Positions 9,199 through 18,278 of a DNA stretch of 64,000 bases are shown here, piece by piece. This DNA is from Bacillota bacterium (GTDB lineage Bacteria; Bacillota; Clostridia; Lachnospirales; Lachnospiraceae), in contig JAEZTJ010000078.1 in the NCBI GenBank assembly GCA_023421505.1, forward strand, positions 1-64,000. The letters are read 5' to 3'. A program made the translations under genes and the position numbers. Position 1 is the first letter of the stretch. Every line of letters begins with the position of its first letter. Under the pieces are notes generated by a model that was given only the letters and a program-made list of their open reading frames with translations, was not told the DNA's origin and did no database searches.

Positions 9199-10413
9199 AT
9201 GGATTACAGAACTTATTTACGAAAATATCCGGATGCTAATGGGCGTTTCGGACCATATGGAGGATCTTATCTTCCAGAGGAACTCATTCCGGCATTCGAA
9301 GAATTATCCGTGGCATATCAGACAATATGCCATTCATCTCAGTTTATTAATGAGTTAAGAAGAATTCGAAAAGAATTTCAAGGTCGACCCACCCCTGTTT
9401 TTCATTGTGAAAGATTATCTGCAAAGGTTGGTGGAGCGCAGATATATTTAAAGCGAGAAGATTTAAATCATACCGGAGCACACAAGTTAAACCATTGTAT
9501 GGGTGAAGGACTATTGGCAAAGTTTCTGGGTAAAAAACGACTGATAGCTGAGACAGGCGCTGGTCAGCATGGTGTTGCACTTGCAACGGCTGCCGCCTTC
9601 TTTGGAATGGAATGTGAAATTCATATGGGAGAAGTCGATATAGCAAAACAGGCTCCTAATGTAACCCGTATGAAAATACTTGGAGCAAAGGTTGTTCCTG
9701 TAACACACGGATTAAAGACACTCAAAGAAGCGGTTGATTCAGCCTTTGAATCCTATTCCAAAAACTATAAAGATTCCATTTACTGCATTGGCTCTGCTTT
9801 AGGACCGCATCCATTTCCTTTAATGGTGCGTGATTTTCAATCTGTTATTGGCTATGAAGCGAAGGATCAGTTTAAAGAAATGACCGGATTACTTCCTGAT
9901 GTTGTGTGCGCTTGCGTTGGAGGTGGTAGTAATGCAGCAGGAATGTTTATTCCATTCCTAGAAGAACCTGTGGATATTGTAGGTGTGGAGCCCCTGGGAA
10001 GAAGCTCTAATCTGGGTGACCATGCTGCTTCGATGTCTTACGGCGAAAAAGGAGTTATGCACGGCTTCGAAAGTATTATGTTAAAGGATGAGAAGGGAGA
10101 TCCGGCTCCAGTTTATTCTATTGCAAGCGGACTTGATTACCCTTCTGTTGGACCGGAGCATGCGTATTTACGAGACTTGGGACGTATTAAATACGATACG
10201 GCAACCGACGAAGAAGCAATCGAGGCATTTTTCCAGCTTTCAAGACTTGAAGGTATTATTCCTGCCCTCGAAAGCTCACATGCAGTTGCATATGCTATGA
10301 AAAAAGCAAAGGATATGAAGCAAGGATCTATTTTAGTAAATCTAAGCGGTCGTGGAGATAAGGATATTGACTACGTGGTAGAACATTATGGTTACGGTGA
10401 TTCGTATCAATAG
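9199..10413 (+). CDS. trpB: Tryptophan synthase beta subunit
   Basis: TrpB joins indole and serine to make tryptophan using pyridoxal phosphate. Seen here: NGRFGPYGGSYLPEEL at the N-terminus, the PLP lysine in GAHKLNH (near residue 90), AETGAGQHGVA with the catalytic Glu, the phosphate-binding run CVGGGSNAAG, and LVNLSGRGDKD at the C-terminus. The ATG at 9199 was chosen because AGGAGG sits 7 bp upstream; a longer frame from 9148 has no site. The enzyme is 404 residues, normal for the family. It stands alone: no trpA or other trp gene flanks it, and a terminator follows. It may be a stand-alone indole-salvage copy. Confidence 0.93.
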   Translation: MDYRTYLRKYPDANGRFGPYGGSYLPEELIPAFEELSVAYQTICHSSQFINELRRIRKEFQGRPTPVFHCERLSAKVGGAQIYLKREDLNHTGAHKLNHCMGEGLLAKFLGKKRLIAETGAGQHGVALATAAAFFGMECEIHMGEVDIAKQAPNVTRMKILGAKVVPVTHGLKTLKEAVDSAFESYSKNYKDSIYCIGSALGPHPFPLMVRDFQSVIGYEAKDQFKEMTGLLPDVVCACVGGGSNAAGMFIPFLEEPVDIVGVEPLGRSSNLGDHAASMSYGEKGVMHGFESIMLKDEKGDPAPVYSIASGLDYPSVGPEHAYLRDLGRIKYDTATDEEAIEAFFQLSRLEGIIPALESSHAVAYAMKKAKDMKQGSILVNLSGRGDKDIDYVVEHYGYGDSYQ

Positions 10414-10529
10414 AGACCATATATAGTGGGTGCCTCTTTGCTGATAGAGCAACCTAATCTTAACGCTGTCAGCCAAAATAGGCTGCACTTATTAAAAGTA
10501 TGAATGTTCTCACAGTAACAACTCAATAA

Positions 10530-10567
10530 GATAGCGTATGATTATTGTATAATAATCACACGCTATC
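10530..10567 (+). terminator. Intrinsic terminator after trpB
   Basis: A long stem, GATAGCG-a-GATTATT... paired with AATAATC-a-CGCTATC around a GTAT loop, is followed by TTGTTAT. It closes the trpB transcript about 115 bp after the stop codon. Confidence 0.65.
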
Positions 10568-10697
10568 TTGTTATAACCGATGCAAAAGACTCCCCCAAAT
10601 GCGATGTTTCTCGAAGTCTCTCTATTGCTTCTCGCACCATCATCTTGATTTTCTAGCAATCTTATTCCATCCGAATGAATATGGGTAGAATTATTCG

Positions 10698-11276
10698 CTA
10701 TTGAATGATCTCTATAATCCTATCTACAACAGTATCCCATGGCCTTGATTCTATGACTTTAATCCCTGATTTTTCACAGGTATCCACCAGCCAATCTCCA
10801 TATGCTACGCTAATATCAGCTCTGTAATGCTGCAATTCGCCACCTTCTCTGGAAAGATAATTTTGCATAATTTGATTCTTATCCGGCTCATATATATAGA
10901 TAGCTTTTACCTTTGGATTCTCAAAAGATGCTGCAAATTCAGGGTGTATAAAATCGCCCTCAATAATGATTGGTACATCAGCTTCAATATGGTTGTCAAC
11001 AATTGCCTTTAATGCAGGAATCATTTCTTTGCTTACATCAATAAGCCACTTAACATTACCGCTTACACCAATATCCATCCAGTTTATGCCGCTACTCCAA
11101 TAATGAATAGCCGGATGGAGCTCTTTCGTTGTCATTGCCTTCACAGCTTGGCAAATATCATCCACTTCCATGACATTTACGTTATAAAAACGAGCCAGTT
11201 CATAGGCAACGCTTGATTTACCTATACCGGAAGCACCGCCTATAAACAAAACCGTCCAATTTCTATCACTGTTCAT
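10698..11276 (-). CDS. P-loop kinase-like protein
   Basis: A 192-residue soluble protein with Walker A GGASGIGKSSVAYELA near residue 13 and the following MEVDDICQAV, which resembles the base- or substrate-contacting Asp region of small-molecule kinases. A later IIIEGDFIHPEFA resembles the Walker B/lid-proximal part of AAA_33 or 2-phosphoglycerate kinase-like proteins. The start at 11276 follows AAGGTGAG. It is a single-gene unit between trpB and a flavoprotein pair. The substrate cannot be told from the sequence; chloramphenicol phosphotransferase-like and nucleoside kinase-like roles are both possible. Confidence 0.6.
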   Translation of the reverse strand: MNSDRNWTVLFIGGASGIGKSSVAYELARFYNVNVMEVDDICQAVKAMTTKELHPAIHYWSSGINWMDIGVSGNVKWLIDVSKEMIPALKAIVDNHIEADVPIIIEGDFIHPEFAASFENPKVKAIYIYEPDKNQIMQNYLSREGGELQHYRADISVAYGDWLVDTCEKSGIKVIESRPWDTVVDRIIEIIQ

Positions 11277-11502
11277 TTTATCACTCACCTTCTTATCAGT
11301 ATTTAGCACCTAGTATATAGATAATTACTGCATAGCGCAATATCTTACATACAACAATTTATCATTGCACTCATTAGTCTTCACTGCTTCTTCCTTCCAA
11401 GGTACACTTATTAAGCGCTGCCCTGATGGCAAGTCCTCTTACTGCTATTCCTTTAAAGCTTTAGCAGTCTGATATGTCCCTTCGATGAACCTATTCACTT
11501 AT

Positions 11503-12147
11503 TTATATAAATGGTCTGTCCAACCGCTTGTCTAGTGCCTTGTTTTGTCTTAACACTTTATGCCAGCCAATATTATTCAGCCCTATATCACAAAAAAACT
11601 GAAACTTCCGCACCTGGGACTTTGACAATGTATATGGTTTTCCCAATTCCTCTGTTAACTTTGGATCAAAGGTATGGGTTATTTCATAAATTTCACCCAG
11701 CTTATTTATTTTTCTTAACACCTTTTTAAACATTTTGGGAAACATATAGATTCCGGCGGCTTCACCCTTAGAAACAGTTCCCAAATAATGATAGTTAAGT
11801 TGTTTTGCCAAAGCTGCAAAATAACTTTCCACGTACTTTTCCTGTGCTGTTTCAATAAAACCAGCCTGTATGATAAAGCCCATAGATTTTCCCACTTCAG
11901 TAGTTGGTTTTAAATGCTCAATAAAATTCATCATAATACCCGGCATAGCATGTATGTATAGAGGTAGGATAAAAATTATGGTATCGTACTGTTCCACATG
12001 AACTTTAAGCTCTTCCAAATCCGAATTCACGATAAAGCTTATATCGCAGGGAGCTTTCATGTTGCGTATAAATTCTTCGCAGATAATTCTTGTATTACTG
12101 TTTTTTACATTCCCCTTTGGTGATGCATTAATAATTATTGTACTCAT
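11503..12147 (-). CDS. Flavodoxin-fold NAD(P)H-dependent oxidoreductase
   Basis: A 214-residue protein with the flavodoxin-like FMN-binding N-terminus IIINASPKGNVKNSNT and the second FMN loop IFILPLYIHAMPGIMMNFIE. This family reduces quinones, nitro compounds or other acceptors with NAD(P)H. It follows the next upstream gene after a 5-bp gap, so the two are co-transcribed and may form a heteromer or act in series. The acceptor is unknown. The start has an AGGTAGGAAAG site. Confidence 0.75.
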   Translation of the reverse strand: MSTIIINASPKGNVKNSNTRIICEEFIRNMKAPCDISFIVNSDLEELKVHVEQYDTIIFILPLYIHAMPGIMMNFIEHLKPTTEVGKSMGFIIQAGFIETAQEKYVESYFAALAKQLNYHYLGTVSKGEAAGIYMFPKMFKKVLRKINKLGEIYEITHTFDPKLTEELGKPYTLSKSQVRKFQFFCDIGLNNIGWHKVLRQNKALDKRLDRPFI

Positions 12148-12152
12148 CTTTC

Positions 12153-12626
12153 CTACCTGCCTTCCCCCATAAATTCTTCTATAGGCTTAACAATAATACT
12201 GTTAGAGTAAAATTGATAAAATACACGATGGATATATTCTTCTAATATTGTGCGACCATCGTCAGTCTGAAAATCTCCGTCATAGTAAAATTCTATATCA
12301 GGGTATTTCTCATATCTTTTTACATGCATGGACTCACCGGTCTTATAAGTGGTATACGGAAGAAAGAGAGGAATCATCCGGTCGAAAAGGCTCTTCACTC
12401 TACCAGAAACAAACCCTTTCGTTACCTTTGCAAAAAATATCACCTTATCTGCTGTGATATATTCATGATAATATTCGTTCAAGTCCTTGAACACACATCT
12501 CCCCGGAGTCTTCCACCAACAGGTCCAGCAGCCAACGCAGTGGGATACCTCTATTTTTGTTAAATCAAAGGTAAAAGCATCCTTTACTAAAATATCTTTC
12601 ATTTCCTTTACGACTAAGGTTTTCAT
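12153..12626 (-). CDS. Truncated flavodoxin-fold reductase with Cys motif
   Basis: A 157-residue protein carrying the HCVGCWTCWWKTPGRCVFKD block typical of NAD(P)H-dependent FMN reductases, then FFAKVTKGFVSGRVKSLFDR, the usual second half of the FMN site. The ATG at 12626 has GGGAGGAAAGAAGAT upstream. From this start, the first phosphate-binding loop (normally xxNGSPRxxGN) is missing and replaced by a short KEMKDILVKDA segment. It may lean on its operon partner (11503-12147) for FMN binding, or it may be a shortened, decaying copy. It lies just downstream of a broken merR gene. Confidence 0.65.
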   Translation of the reverse strand: MKTLVVKEMKDILVKDAFTFDLTKIEVSHCVGCWTCWWKTPGRCVFKDLNEYYHEYITADKVIFFAKVTKGFVSGRVKSLFDRMIPLFLPYTTYKTGESMHVKRYEKYPDIEFYYDGDFQTDDGRTILEEYIHRVFYQFYSNSIIVKPIEEFMGEGR

Positions 12627-12703
12627 ATCTTCTTTCCTCCCTAAGCTTTCATTTGCTTTCAGTATAAAGTAGGGGGTTACACCCATGTCAAATTGTTTAT
12701 TAA

Positions 12704-13498
12704 TTATTCAAAGGGAATAAAAATTTCCATATAGGTTTTTGATGTATTTTCAGTATATGTAATAAGGCGTATCATAACAAAGGCTTCTCCCAACAACCTA
12801 AGCCCATGCTGCTTGGCATATTCTATAGATATTTGGTACATTTTTTCGATTAGATCTACAGGCTCAACAGGTGGCTGTATTTCCTCTTCCACGGTATAAA
12901 GGCACTATGGATATTGAATGTACTGCTCTGTGTTATTTGTGGTCTTTGCAGTCTCAACTACTAGTATTTTTGTACCTGTGACTCTTTCTGTATTAAAGGA
13001 AATGTAACGCACAATTTGTGATAACAGATCATTATTATTAGCGTTTATCACATCAATTACTGTTTCAAATTCTTCTACAGCGATAAAGTCCGACACCTCT
13101 CCAATAATTCGAAATAGTGGCATGGGCCTAACCGAAAAAACCTTAAGATTACTGATTAAGTCTCTGCTGAATTTTTGTGTTTCTTCAATTCTTTGTACCA
13201 TGCACTGACAATCATAAATCATTTTTTCGAGCTCATCTTTCTTGTTCTCTAATAGGCTCAGCATATCCTGTGTGTCACTAAATTTTAATAAGTTTTGAAT
13301 ATGGTGTATTGACATTCCCCTCTTCTTATAGAAGTCAATTACCATAATTTTAAATATATCAAACATATCGTAATTTCTATAATTATTTTCATCATTTTTT
13401 TGGGGACATAATAACCCTTTCTCCTCATAAAAACGTAAGGTGTCTCTTGAAACACCTAAATAGTGTAGTAGCTCTCCAGTACGGTATTTTTTAAGCAT
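12704..13498 (-). pseudogene. MerR-family regulator split by in-frame TAG
   Basis: The first 197 codons encode a MerR regulator: winged-helix LLHYLGVSRDTLRFYEEKGLL, then a coiled dimerisation helix and the start of an effector-binding domain. A TAG at 12905-12907 stops the frame. With no frame change, the next codons read CLYTVEEEIQPPVEPVDL and finish a GyrI-like C-terminal domain ending IFIPFE. The whole reading is 265 codons, the normal size for this class. So a single nonsense change (for example CAG to TAG) splits the gene. The truncated DNA-binding half has its own good ribosome binding site and could still bind DNA. It probably once regulated the flavoprotein pair downstream. Confidence 0.75.
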
Positions 13499-13813
13499 TC
13501 TAAGTCATCTCCTTAAACATTTTAAAAGAGTATTTTTCCCTTAATTCTTATATTACTATTTTCAAACATTCCTACAAACCAACCGTTATCCACATTTCCT
13601 ATATTAGCATTTTTACAGTTATTGTTTTTTACAGTCGTAATATGTCGTAAACATATTAACATAATATTCTACTTTTTTCCATGAATACAATAAACTAATT
13701 ATCTACATCATTGTAATCAGTACTTGCTGAATTTGTAAAATAACTCACAGTAGGCATATTGATTAAGACAATATACTAATTATTAAAAATTTCTGAATTA
13801 TTAAATTAATGTA

Positions 13814-13873
13814 TTGACTATTCTATATACAAGGCTTATTATATCTCAATAGTGAATATGTCATTCGCTATTG
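13814..13873 (+). promoter_or_regulatory. tetR promoter with overlapping operator
   Basis: TTGACT (13814-13819) and TATTAT (13837-13842) are 17 bp apart. The predicted start point, near 13849, lies inside a 27-bp imperfect palindrome at 13847-13873: CAATAG-t-GAAT-atgtc-ATTC-g-CTATTG. The palindrome ends at the ribosome binding site of the tetR gene. This is a classic layout for autorepression. Confidence 0.65.
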
Positions 13874-13886
13874 GAGGAATTCATTT

Positions 13887-14495
13887 ATGGCTCAATACAA
13901 GAAAGATGAGATCAAGGAAAAAATCAATACTGCAGCATTAAACATTTTTGCAGAAAAAGGTTATGAAAGCTCTTCAATCTCCGATATTGCTGCAAAAGCA
14001 AATATTTCTGTCGGCAATATATACCGCTATTACAAGGGAAAAGATGAAATCTTTTATACGGTTGTCCCAGAAGATTTTATCATTGGGTTAAAAAGCACCT
14101 TGCTTAGCAAAATAGCATCTGCAAAAGATTTAACAGAAAGTGGAGGTAATTCGCCTCTATTCTCTCTAATTAATAATGAATTTATAGAACTCATGGTTTC
14201 GAATAGGGAAATCGTGCTAATTATTTTTATGGGGGCTAAAGGTACCCGATATGAGAGCGTGAAAGATGAGGTAACTAATCACTTAATAAAAGTAGTGAAG
14301 GAGAACTACTCCGGAAAGGATAATAGGATTATATATGATAGCAATAATGATTTAGTAATCAAAATGATATACATGAATTTACTTGAGATGATAATGAACA
14401 TTTTAATGTTATCAAATGACCTTTCAGAAATGCAAAAATCATTGCATGTAATTAATTCATATCATTTATTTGGAGTCACTAACTTATTTAAGTAG
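13887..14495 (+). CDS. TetR/AcrR family regulator
   Basis: A 202-residue repressor-type protein. The N-terminal helix-turn-helix is clear: AALNIFAEKGYESSSISDIAAKA then NISVGNIYRYYKGKDEIF. The C-terminal ligand-binding domain is not assigned to a known specificity. GGAGGAATTCATTT precedes the ATG, and the palindrome at 13847-13873 suggests it represses itself. The EFR1 flavodoxin/ferredoxin gene starts 44 bp downstream on the same strand, so it is the likely co-regulated target. Confidence 0.88.
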   Translation: MAQYKKDEIKEKINTAALNIFAEKGYESSSISDIAAKANISVGNIYRYYKGKDEIFYTVVPEDFIIGLKSTLLSKIASAKDLTESGGNSPLFSLINNEFIELMVSNREIVLIIFMGAKGTRYESVKDEVTNHLIKVVKENYSGKDNRIIYDSNNDLVIKMIYMNLLEMIMNILMLSNDLSEMQKSLHVINSYHLFGVTNLFK

Positions 14496-14539
14496 TAATC
14501 AAAATGTATGATCTAAAATATTGATGGGAGCAAAAAGCA

Positions 14540-15328
14540 ATGGAAACAACAATTTATTATTTTAGCGGTACTGGAAATTCCTTAAAGGTATCAACCGCAT
14601 TAAGTAAGAAGCTAGGCAATTGTGATATTCTTCCAATTGCGTCATGTGTAAAGAAAAATGATTATAAAGTTAACAGCAAGCAAGTAGGTTTTGTGTTTCC
14701 CCTTTACTACCTAGGTCTTCCTAAGATTGTCGCTGATTTTATTAAAAATTTAAATATGAATGACGTGACCTATGTTTTTACAGTAGTTACTCGTGGCTGG
14801 CCAATCGTAGGCGGAGCTATTAAGCAAATGAAGAAATTAATGTATGACAAAGGAATGTGTCTGGCTTACGGTGCTTATATCCATATGCCGATGAATGATA
14901 TAACCTTAGCCCAGATACCATCGGAGAAGTCTCAGGACAAAATATTTGGAAGTTTCAATAAACAGATAAATAAGGTGGTTAAGAATATTAGTAATCATAA
15001 TAAAGGATATGAGCCTGAACCAATCTCATTTTTATTAGAAAAACGAAATACTCCCTTTATAAACAGAGTAAATCATATGGATCAATTCTATAGAGTAGGC
15101 ACATCCTGTATTGGATGCGGGATTTGTGAAAAAGTATGCCCTGTGGATAACATACATATCGAACGTGGAATACCTCATTGGAATAATCAGTGCCAAATGT
15201 GTCTGGCATGTTATCACTACTGCCCCAACCGAGCAATTCAGTATGGTAATAAAGGCAAGAATACTAAACAATATCATCACCCGGATGTCTCTGTCCAGCA
15301 GATTATGAATCAAAAAAGTATTAGCTGA
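14540..15328 (+). CDS. EFR1-type flavodoxin/ferredoxin fusion
   Basis: A 262-residue electron-transfer protein. The N-terminal flavodoxin-like domain begins IYYFSGTGNSLKVS and has VFPLYYLGLPKIV as its second flavin loop. The C-terminus has two ferredoxin motifs, CIGCGICEKVCPVDNI and CQMCLACYHYCPNRAI, each giving a 4Fe-4S cluster. Proteins of this architecture are common in gut Clostridia; most have no assigned partner. It is downstream of and probably controlled by the TetR-type regulator. The ATG has a GGGAGC site. Confidence 0.88.
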   Translation: METTIYYFSGTGNSLKVSTALSKKLGNCDILPIASCVKKNDYKVNSKQVGFVFPLYYLGLPKIVADFIKNLNMNDVTYVFTVVTRGWPIVGGAIKQMKKLMYDKGMCLAYGAYIHMPMNDITLAQIPSEKSQDKIFGSFNKQINKVVKNISNHNKGYEPEPISFLLEKRNTPFINRVNHMDQFYRVGTSCIGCGICEKVCPVDNIHIERGIPHWNNQCQMCLACYHYCPNRAIQYGNKGKNTKQYHHPDVSVQQIMNQKSIS

Positions 15329-15388
15329 AATCATTTTTAATAGATAGTATTTTCTCATCTCGTTATGTCTTCATAATCGCTTAATATG

Positions 15389-15497
15389 TTAAGAAAAGCC
15401 CTCCAAACATGATATGCTCCTACTTTAGATAAACAGTTTTTTTATATCAACTGTCTACCTAAAGGAGGAGCATATTAATAAACCGGGCTTTTCTTGA
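15389..15497. repeat. Roughly 109-bp palindromic element
   Basis: The ends AAGAAAAGCC / GGGCTTTTCTT are inverted, and the inner arms ATATGCTCCTACTTTAGATA and TCTACCTAAAGGAGGAGCAT pair around a T-rich centre (imperfectly near the middle). No ORF is inside. It could be a non-autonomous mobile element or the fused ends of a lost insertion sequence. It also could terminate the EFR1 transcript. Confidence 0.6.
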
Positions 15498-15864
15498 CAT
15501 TTAAATCGATTTATTCAAGAAGATATGCATCTATCCATTTCCAATAAGTCACTTCCAGAATTATATCAATCCGGCTAACACAACAACATGATCTATAACA
15601 TAATAGCGTTCCTGCTATTAAATCAAATACAATAAAAATATCACTGAGGTAAAGTGTCAATCTTTTCAACTGGCCGTTAGTACCGCTTCAGTCATGGTTT
15701 TTCCACTGAGCGGTATATCGTACATCATTTTTAACACAAGAAATTGTAAATAGATCTTCCTTATTATTCTCGTTTCTTTTTAAATAAATGAGCAAGCCAT
15801 ATTTTTTGGCTGCAATTTACTTATTAAAAAATTGATCTATTTATGTAATAATAAATTTATATCT
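15498..15864. other. Gene-free stretch with two small hairpins
   Basis: No supported gene. A stem at about 15689-15717 (TACCGCT-TCAGT paired with ACTGA-GCGGTA) and a short GCCAT/TTTTTTGGC hairpin near 15796 are visible. The latter part is probably the promoter and leader of the surface protein gene. Confidence 0.4.
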
Positions 15865-15914
15865 GGTAATTGCGAAACTCCTCCTTTGTATAAATGTACT
15901 GTTTCAAAATTACC
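15865..15914. repeat. Reduced copy of family 2 element
   Basis: GGTAATTGCGAAAC (15865-15878) and GTTTCAAAATTACC (15901-15914) are near-perfect inverted ends identical or close to the 14-bp ends of the full element at 57876-58022. Only 22 bp remain between them. It lies in the leader of the surface protein gene. Confidence 0.6.
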
Positions 15915-15948
15915 CTATAAATTTATACTGCTGAGAGGAATACATAAA

Positions 15949-17973
15949 GTGAAAAGACTAAAAATATTTACGTTTGTTGCTACTTCTTTGGTTACATTGC
16001 TGCTACTAACAGCCATTCCCCGAATAGTCTTTGCTGACACAGTGAATTATTCCTATAATATAAGTGAAAATGGTATTATTATTACAGGCATGAGCGGGAA
16101 TGACAGCAGCATAACGATTCCACAGGAAATTGATGGTCAGAGTGTGGTAGGAATAAGTGATTATGCATTTTCTTATGCTACTAATCTGACAAGTATAGTT
16201 TTCCCCGCTAACATAGTTTACATAGGTGATTATGCGTTCAGTAATTGTCCAAAGCTAACCAGCGTTAAATTTATGGGAGATGCTCCTTCAATTGGTTTAT
16301 CTGTTTTCAGTAACTCCTCGCCAGCATTGACAATTTATTATGATCCTGACAAAAATGGTTTTAGTAATCCCTGGAACGGTTTTCCTGCACAGACCTACTC
16401 TTCTGTTCCGGATGTGTCACCCGTAACCGGAATTACACTGGATAAAGCCTCTGCGACCTTAATACTAGGTGAAAGCTTGAGCTTAGTGCCGACAATAAGT
16501 CCCGTAGACGCCACAAATAAGAATGTAATTTGGACCAGCAAAAATCCTTCTGTGGCAAAGGTTGATGCAGCTGGAACGATTATGGCTCTCAGAGAAGGTA
16601 ATACAATTATTACAGCTATCACAGAAGACGGAGGCATTATAGCGACCTGCAGTGTTAATGTAATCAATTTACCTGCCGTGCCCGGCAATGAATTGGCAGT
16701 TCCTCTAAAGCACGATTCAGTTAAAGTATTATGGACTACCGTTTCGGATGCCAGTGGTTATGAAGTATATAGGTCAAAAAACATTAACGGAGAGTATATA
16801 AAGCTAGCTGAAGTTCAATCGACTGAATTCACTGATACCGGTTTAAAAGCAGGAACAACATATTTCTATAAAATCAGAGCCTGTAAAGTAATAAATGAAG
16901 GAACCATCTATAGTAATTATACTCAGCCAATCACTATAAAAACCTTAGATCTAAGTATTGGTTCATCGTTATTTTTATACATGTCAGATTTAAATAACAG
17001 AAACAGTGTAGTAAGCAAAGCAACTGTATTACATAATGGTGATCCCAGTAATACCTGCGCTATCACCGTAAGCGAAGCCCTTCGAAGATTAGGAATCGAT
17101 ATTCCGGTTTCAACCATCCGGACTAACCAGGTAGAAGCTCAACTGGTTGCCAGAGGCTGGAAAAGAGAAATGAATCTTAACCTGCTGCAGCCTGGTGATA
17201 TTTGTTTTACAACCGATAAGTATGGTAATTTGTTGGGAGGACATTCGACCCACACCTTTATATTTATGAGCTGGGCAAACCAAAAAAAGACCTTAATGAA
17301 TATATGCGATAATCAAATTAGCAGATATGGCAGTGTGCTTCACACTAGAACGATATTTAGAACAAGCATTACCGATGCAACGGCATTTTTTTATCATACT
17401 AATCTGCCTAATGTTGGCTCAATCCTTAAGCTACCGTCCAAAACTGATGTTGCTCCAATTGCTTATAACAAAGTAAAAATTACTTGGGGCGCCGCTACGA
17501 GTGCGTATGGATATAAAATTTATAGAGCCACCTCAAAAAATGGTATCTATCACAATATAGCGACCACCAGAAGTACCAGTTATATAGATACCTCTGTATT
17601 AACAGGAAAAACCTATTATTATAAATTAAGGGCATATAATTATGTTGAAAACTCAATTATTTATGGAAGTTATTCAGATATCTATTCTACCGTAACTTCA
17701 CTAGCTGCGCCCTCGGCTTTAGTAAATACAAATTATAGCGGTAAGACAAAGCTTTCATGGAAGGCTGTAAGCGGAGCAAACGGTTACCAGATAGATCGGT
17801 CAACTTCAAAGAACGGAACCTTTTATCGACTAACCAATACATCAAAAACTAGCTTTACAAATTCAAGTCTTGTAAGAGGCAAAACCTATTACTATAAAGT
17901 CAGGGCATATCGATATATAGGAAATACAAAAGTGTACAGTAAGTATTCCTATATTAATATAAAAGCTCTTTAA
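15949..17973 (+). CDS. Secreted LRR/Ig-like/Fn3 protein with Cys-protease-like domain
   Basis: A 674-residue exported protein. The GTG at 15949 behind GAGAGGA was chosen because it gives a clean signal peptide (KR start, hydrophobic core, cleavage after VFA near residue 29). Then follow a BspA-like leucine-rich segment (IPQEIDGQSVVGISDYAF, about 30-125), a Big_2 Ig-like domain (about 145-245), one Fn3 domain, a central globular domain (about 340-490) and two more Fn3 domains to the end. The central domain has Cys370 in SNTCAITVSEALRRLG, LQPGDICF and His432/His435 in GGHSTHTFIFM, like an NlpC/P60 or CHAP peptidase. No sortase motif or SLH domain is seen, so it is probably secreted or wall-associated. 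Function is inferred. Confidence 0.75.
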   Translation: MKRLKIFTFVATSLVTLLLLTAIPRIVFADTVNYSYNISENGIIITGMSGNDSSITIPQEIDGQSVVGISDYAFSYATNLTSIVFPANIVYIGDYAFSNCPKLTSVKFMGDAPSIGLSVFSNSSPALTIYYDPDKNGFSNPWNGFPAQTYSSVPDVSPVTGITLDKASATLILGESLSLVPTISPVDATNKNVIWTSKNPSVAKVDAAGTIMALREGNTIITAITEDGGIIATCSVNVINLPAVPGNELAVPLKHDSVKVLWTTVSDASGYEVYRSKNINGEYIKLAEVQSTEFTDTGLKAGTTYFYKIRACKVINEGTIYSNYTQPITIKTLDLSIGSSLFLYMSDLNNRNSVVSKATVLHNGDPSNTCAITVSEALRRLGIDIPVSTIRTNQVEAQLVARGWKREMNLNLLQPGDICFTTDKYGNLLGGHSTHTFIFMSWANQKKTLMNICDNQISRYGSVLHTRTIFRTSITDATAFFYHTNLPNVGSILKLPSKTDVAPIAYNKVKITWGAATSAYGYKIYRATSKNGIYHNIATTRSTSYIDTSVLTGKTYYYKLRAYNYVENSIIYGSYSDIYSTVTSLAAPSALVNTNYSGKTKLSWKAVSGANGYQIDRSTSKNGTFYRLTNTSKTSFTNSSLVRGKTYYYKVRAYRYIGNTKVYSKYSYINIKAL

Positions 17974-18026
17974 CAGCACCGCTAAAAGCTTTTAGACTGA
18001 TGCAAGAACCAGGGTATGAATAAATT

Positions 18027-18124
18027 ACTCGCTTGTTTGTTTCCTTATACAAAAGAATACGCCAACAAAGACAAGCGACAGTTAGCTACTGAAAAGATAG
18101 TGAGCCTGTCGCTTTCTTTTTGCC
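18027..18124 (+). repeat. Family 3 terminator-like repeat, copy 1
   Basis: AAGCGACAG...CTGTCGCTT encloses an inner pair TACT/ATAGT around a GAAA loop and is followed by TCTTTTTGCC, as in an intrinsic terminator for the surface protein gene. Roughly 95 bp, including upstream flank, recur at 34332-34425. Confidence 0.7.
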
Positions 18125-18278
18125 AAAAATCAATGATATGCCACTTATTATTTTTCTGATGTTCTGAGCTAATTCATCATACCCAACTGCTCCATCATAG
18201 AATACATTGTATTAGCTGAAGATCTGTCAACCTGTCTCTGATTATTATTTTCCTTAGAAAATGCAATTGCGGTTGTAA

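Noticed and set aside
12905..12907. TAG in merR read as pyrrolysine
   Set aside because: No pylT, pylS or pylBCD genes are in the window and the context is an ordinary regulator, so a nonsense mutation is simpler.
15790..15948. c-di-GMP riboswitch in front of the surface protein
   Set aside because: Only a short GCCAT...GGC hairpin is present; none of the conserved c-di-GMP aptamer sequences were seen.
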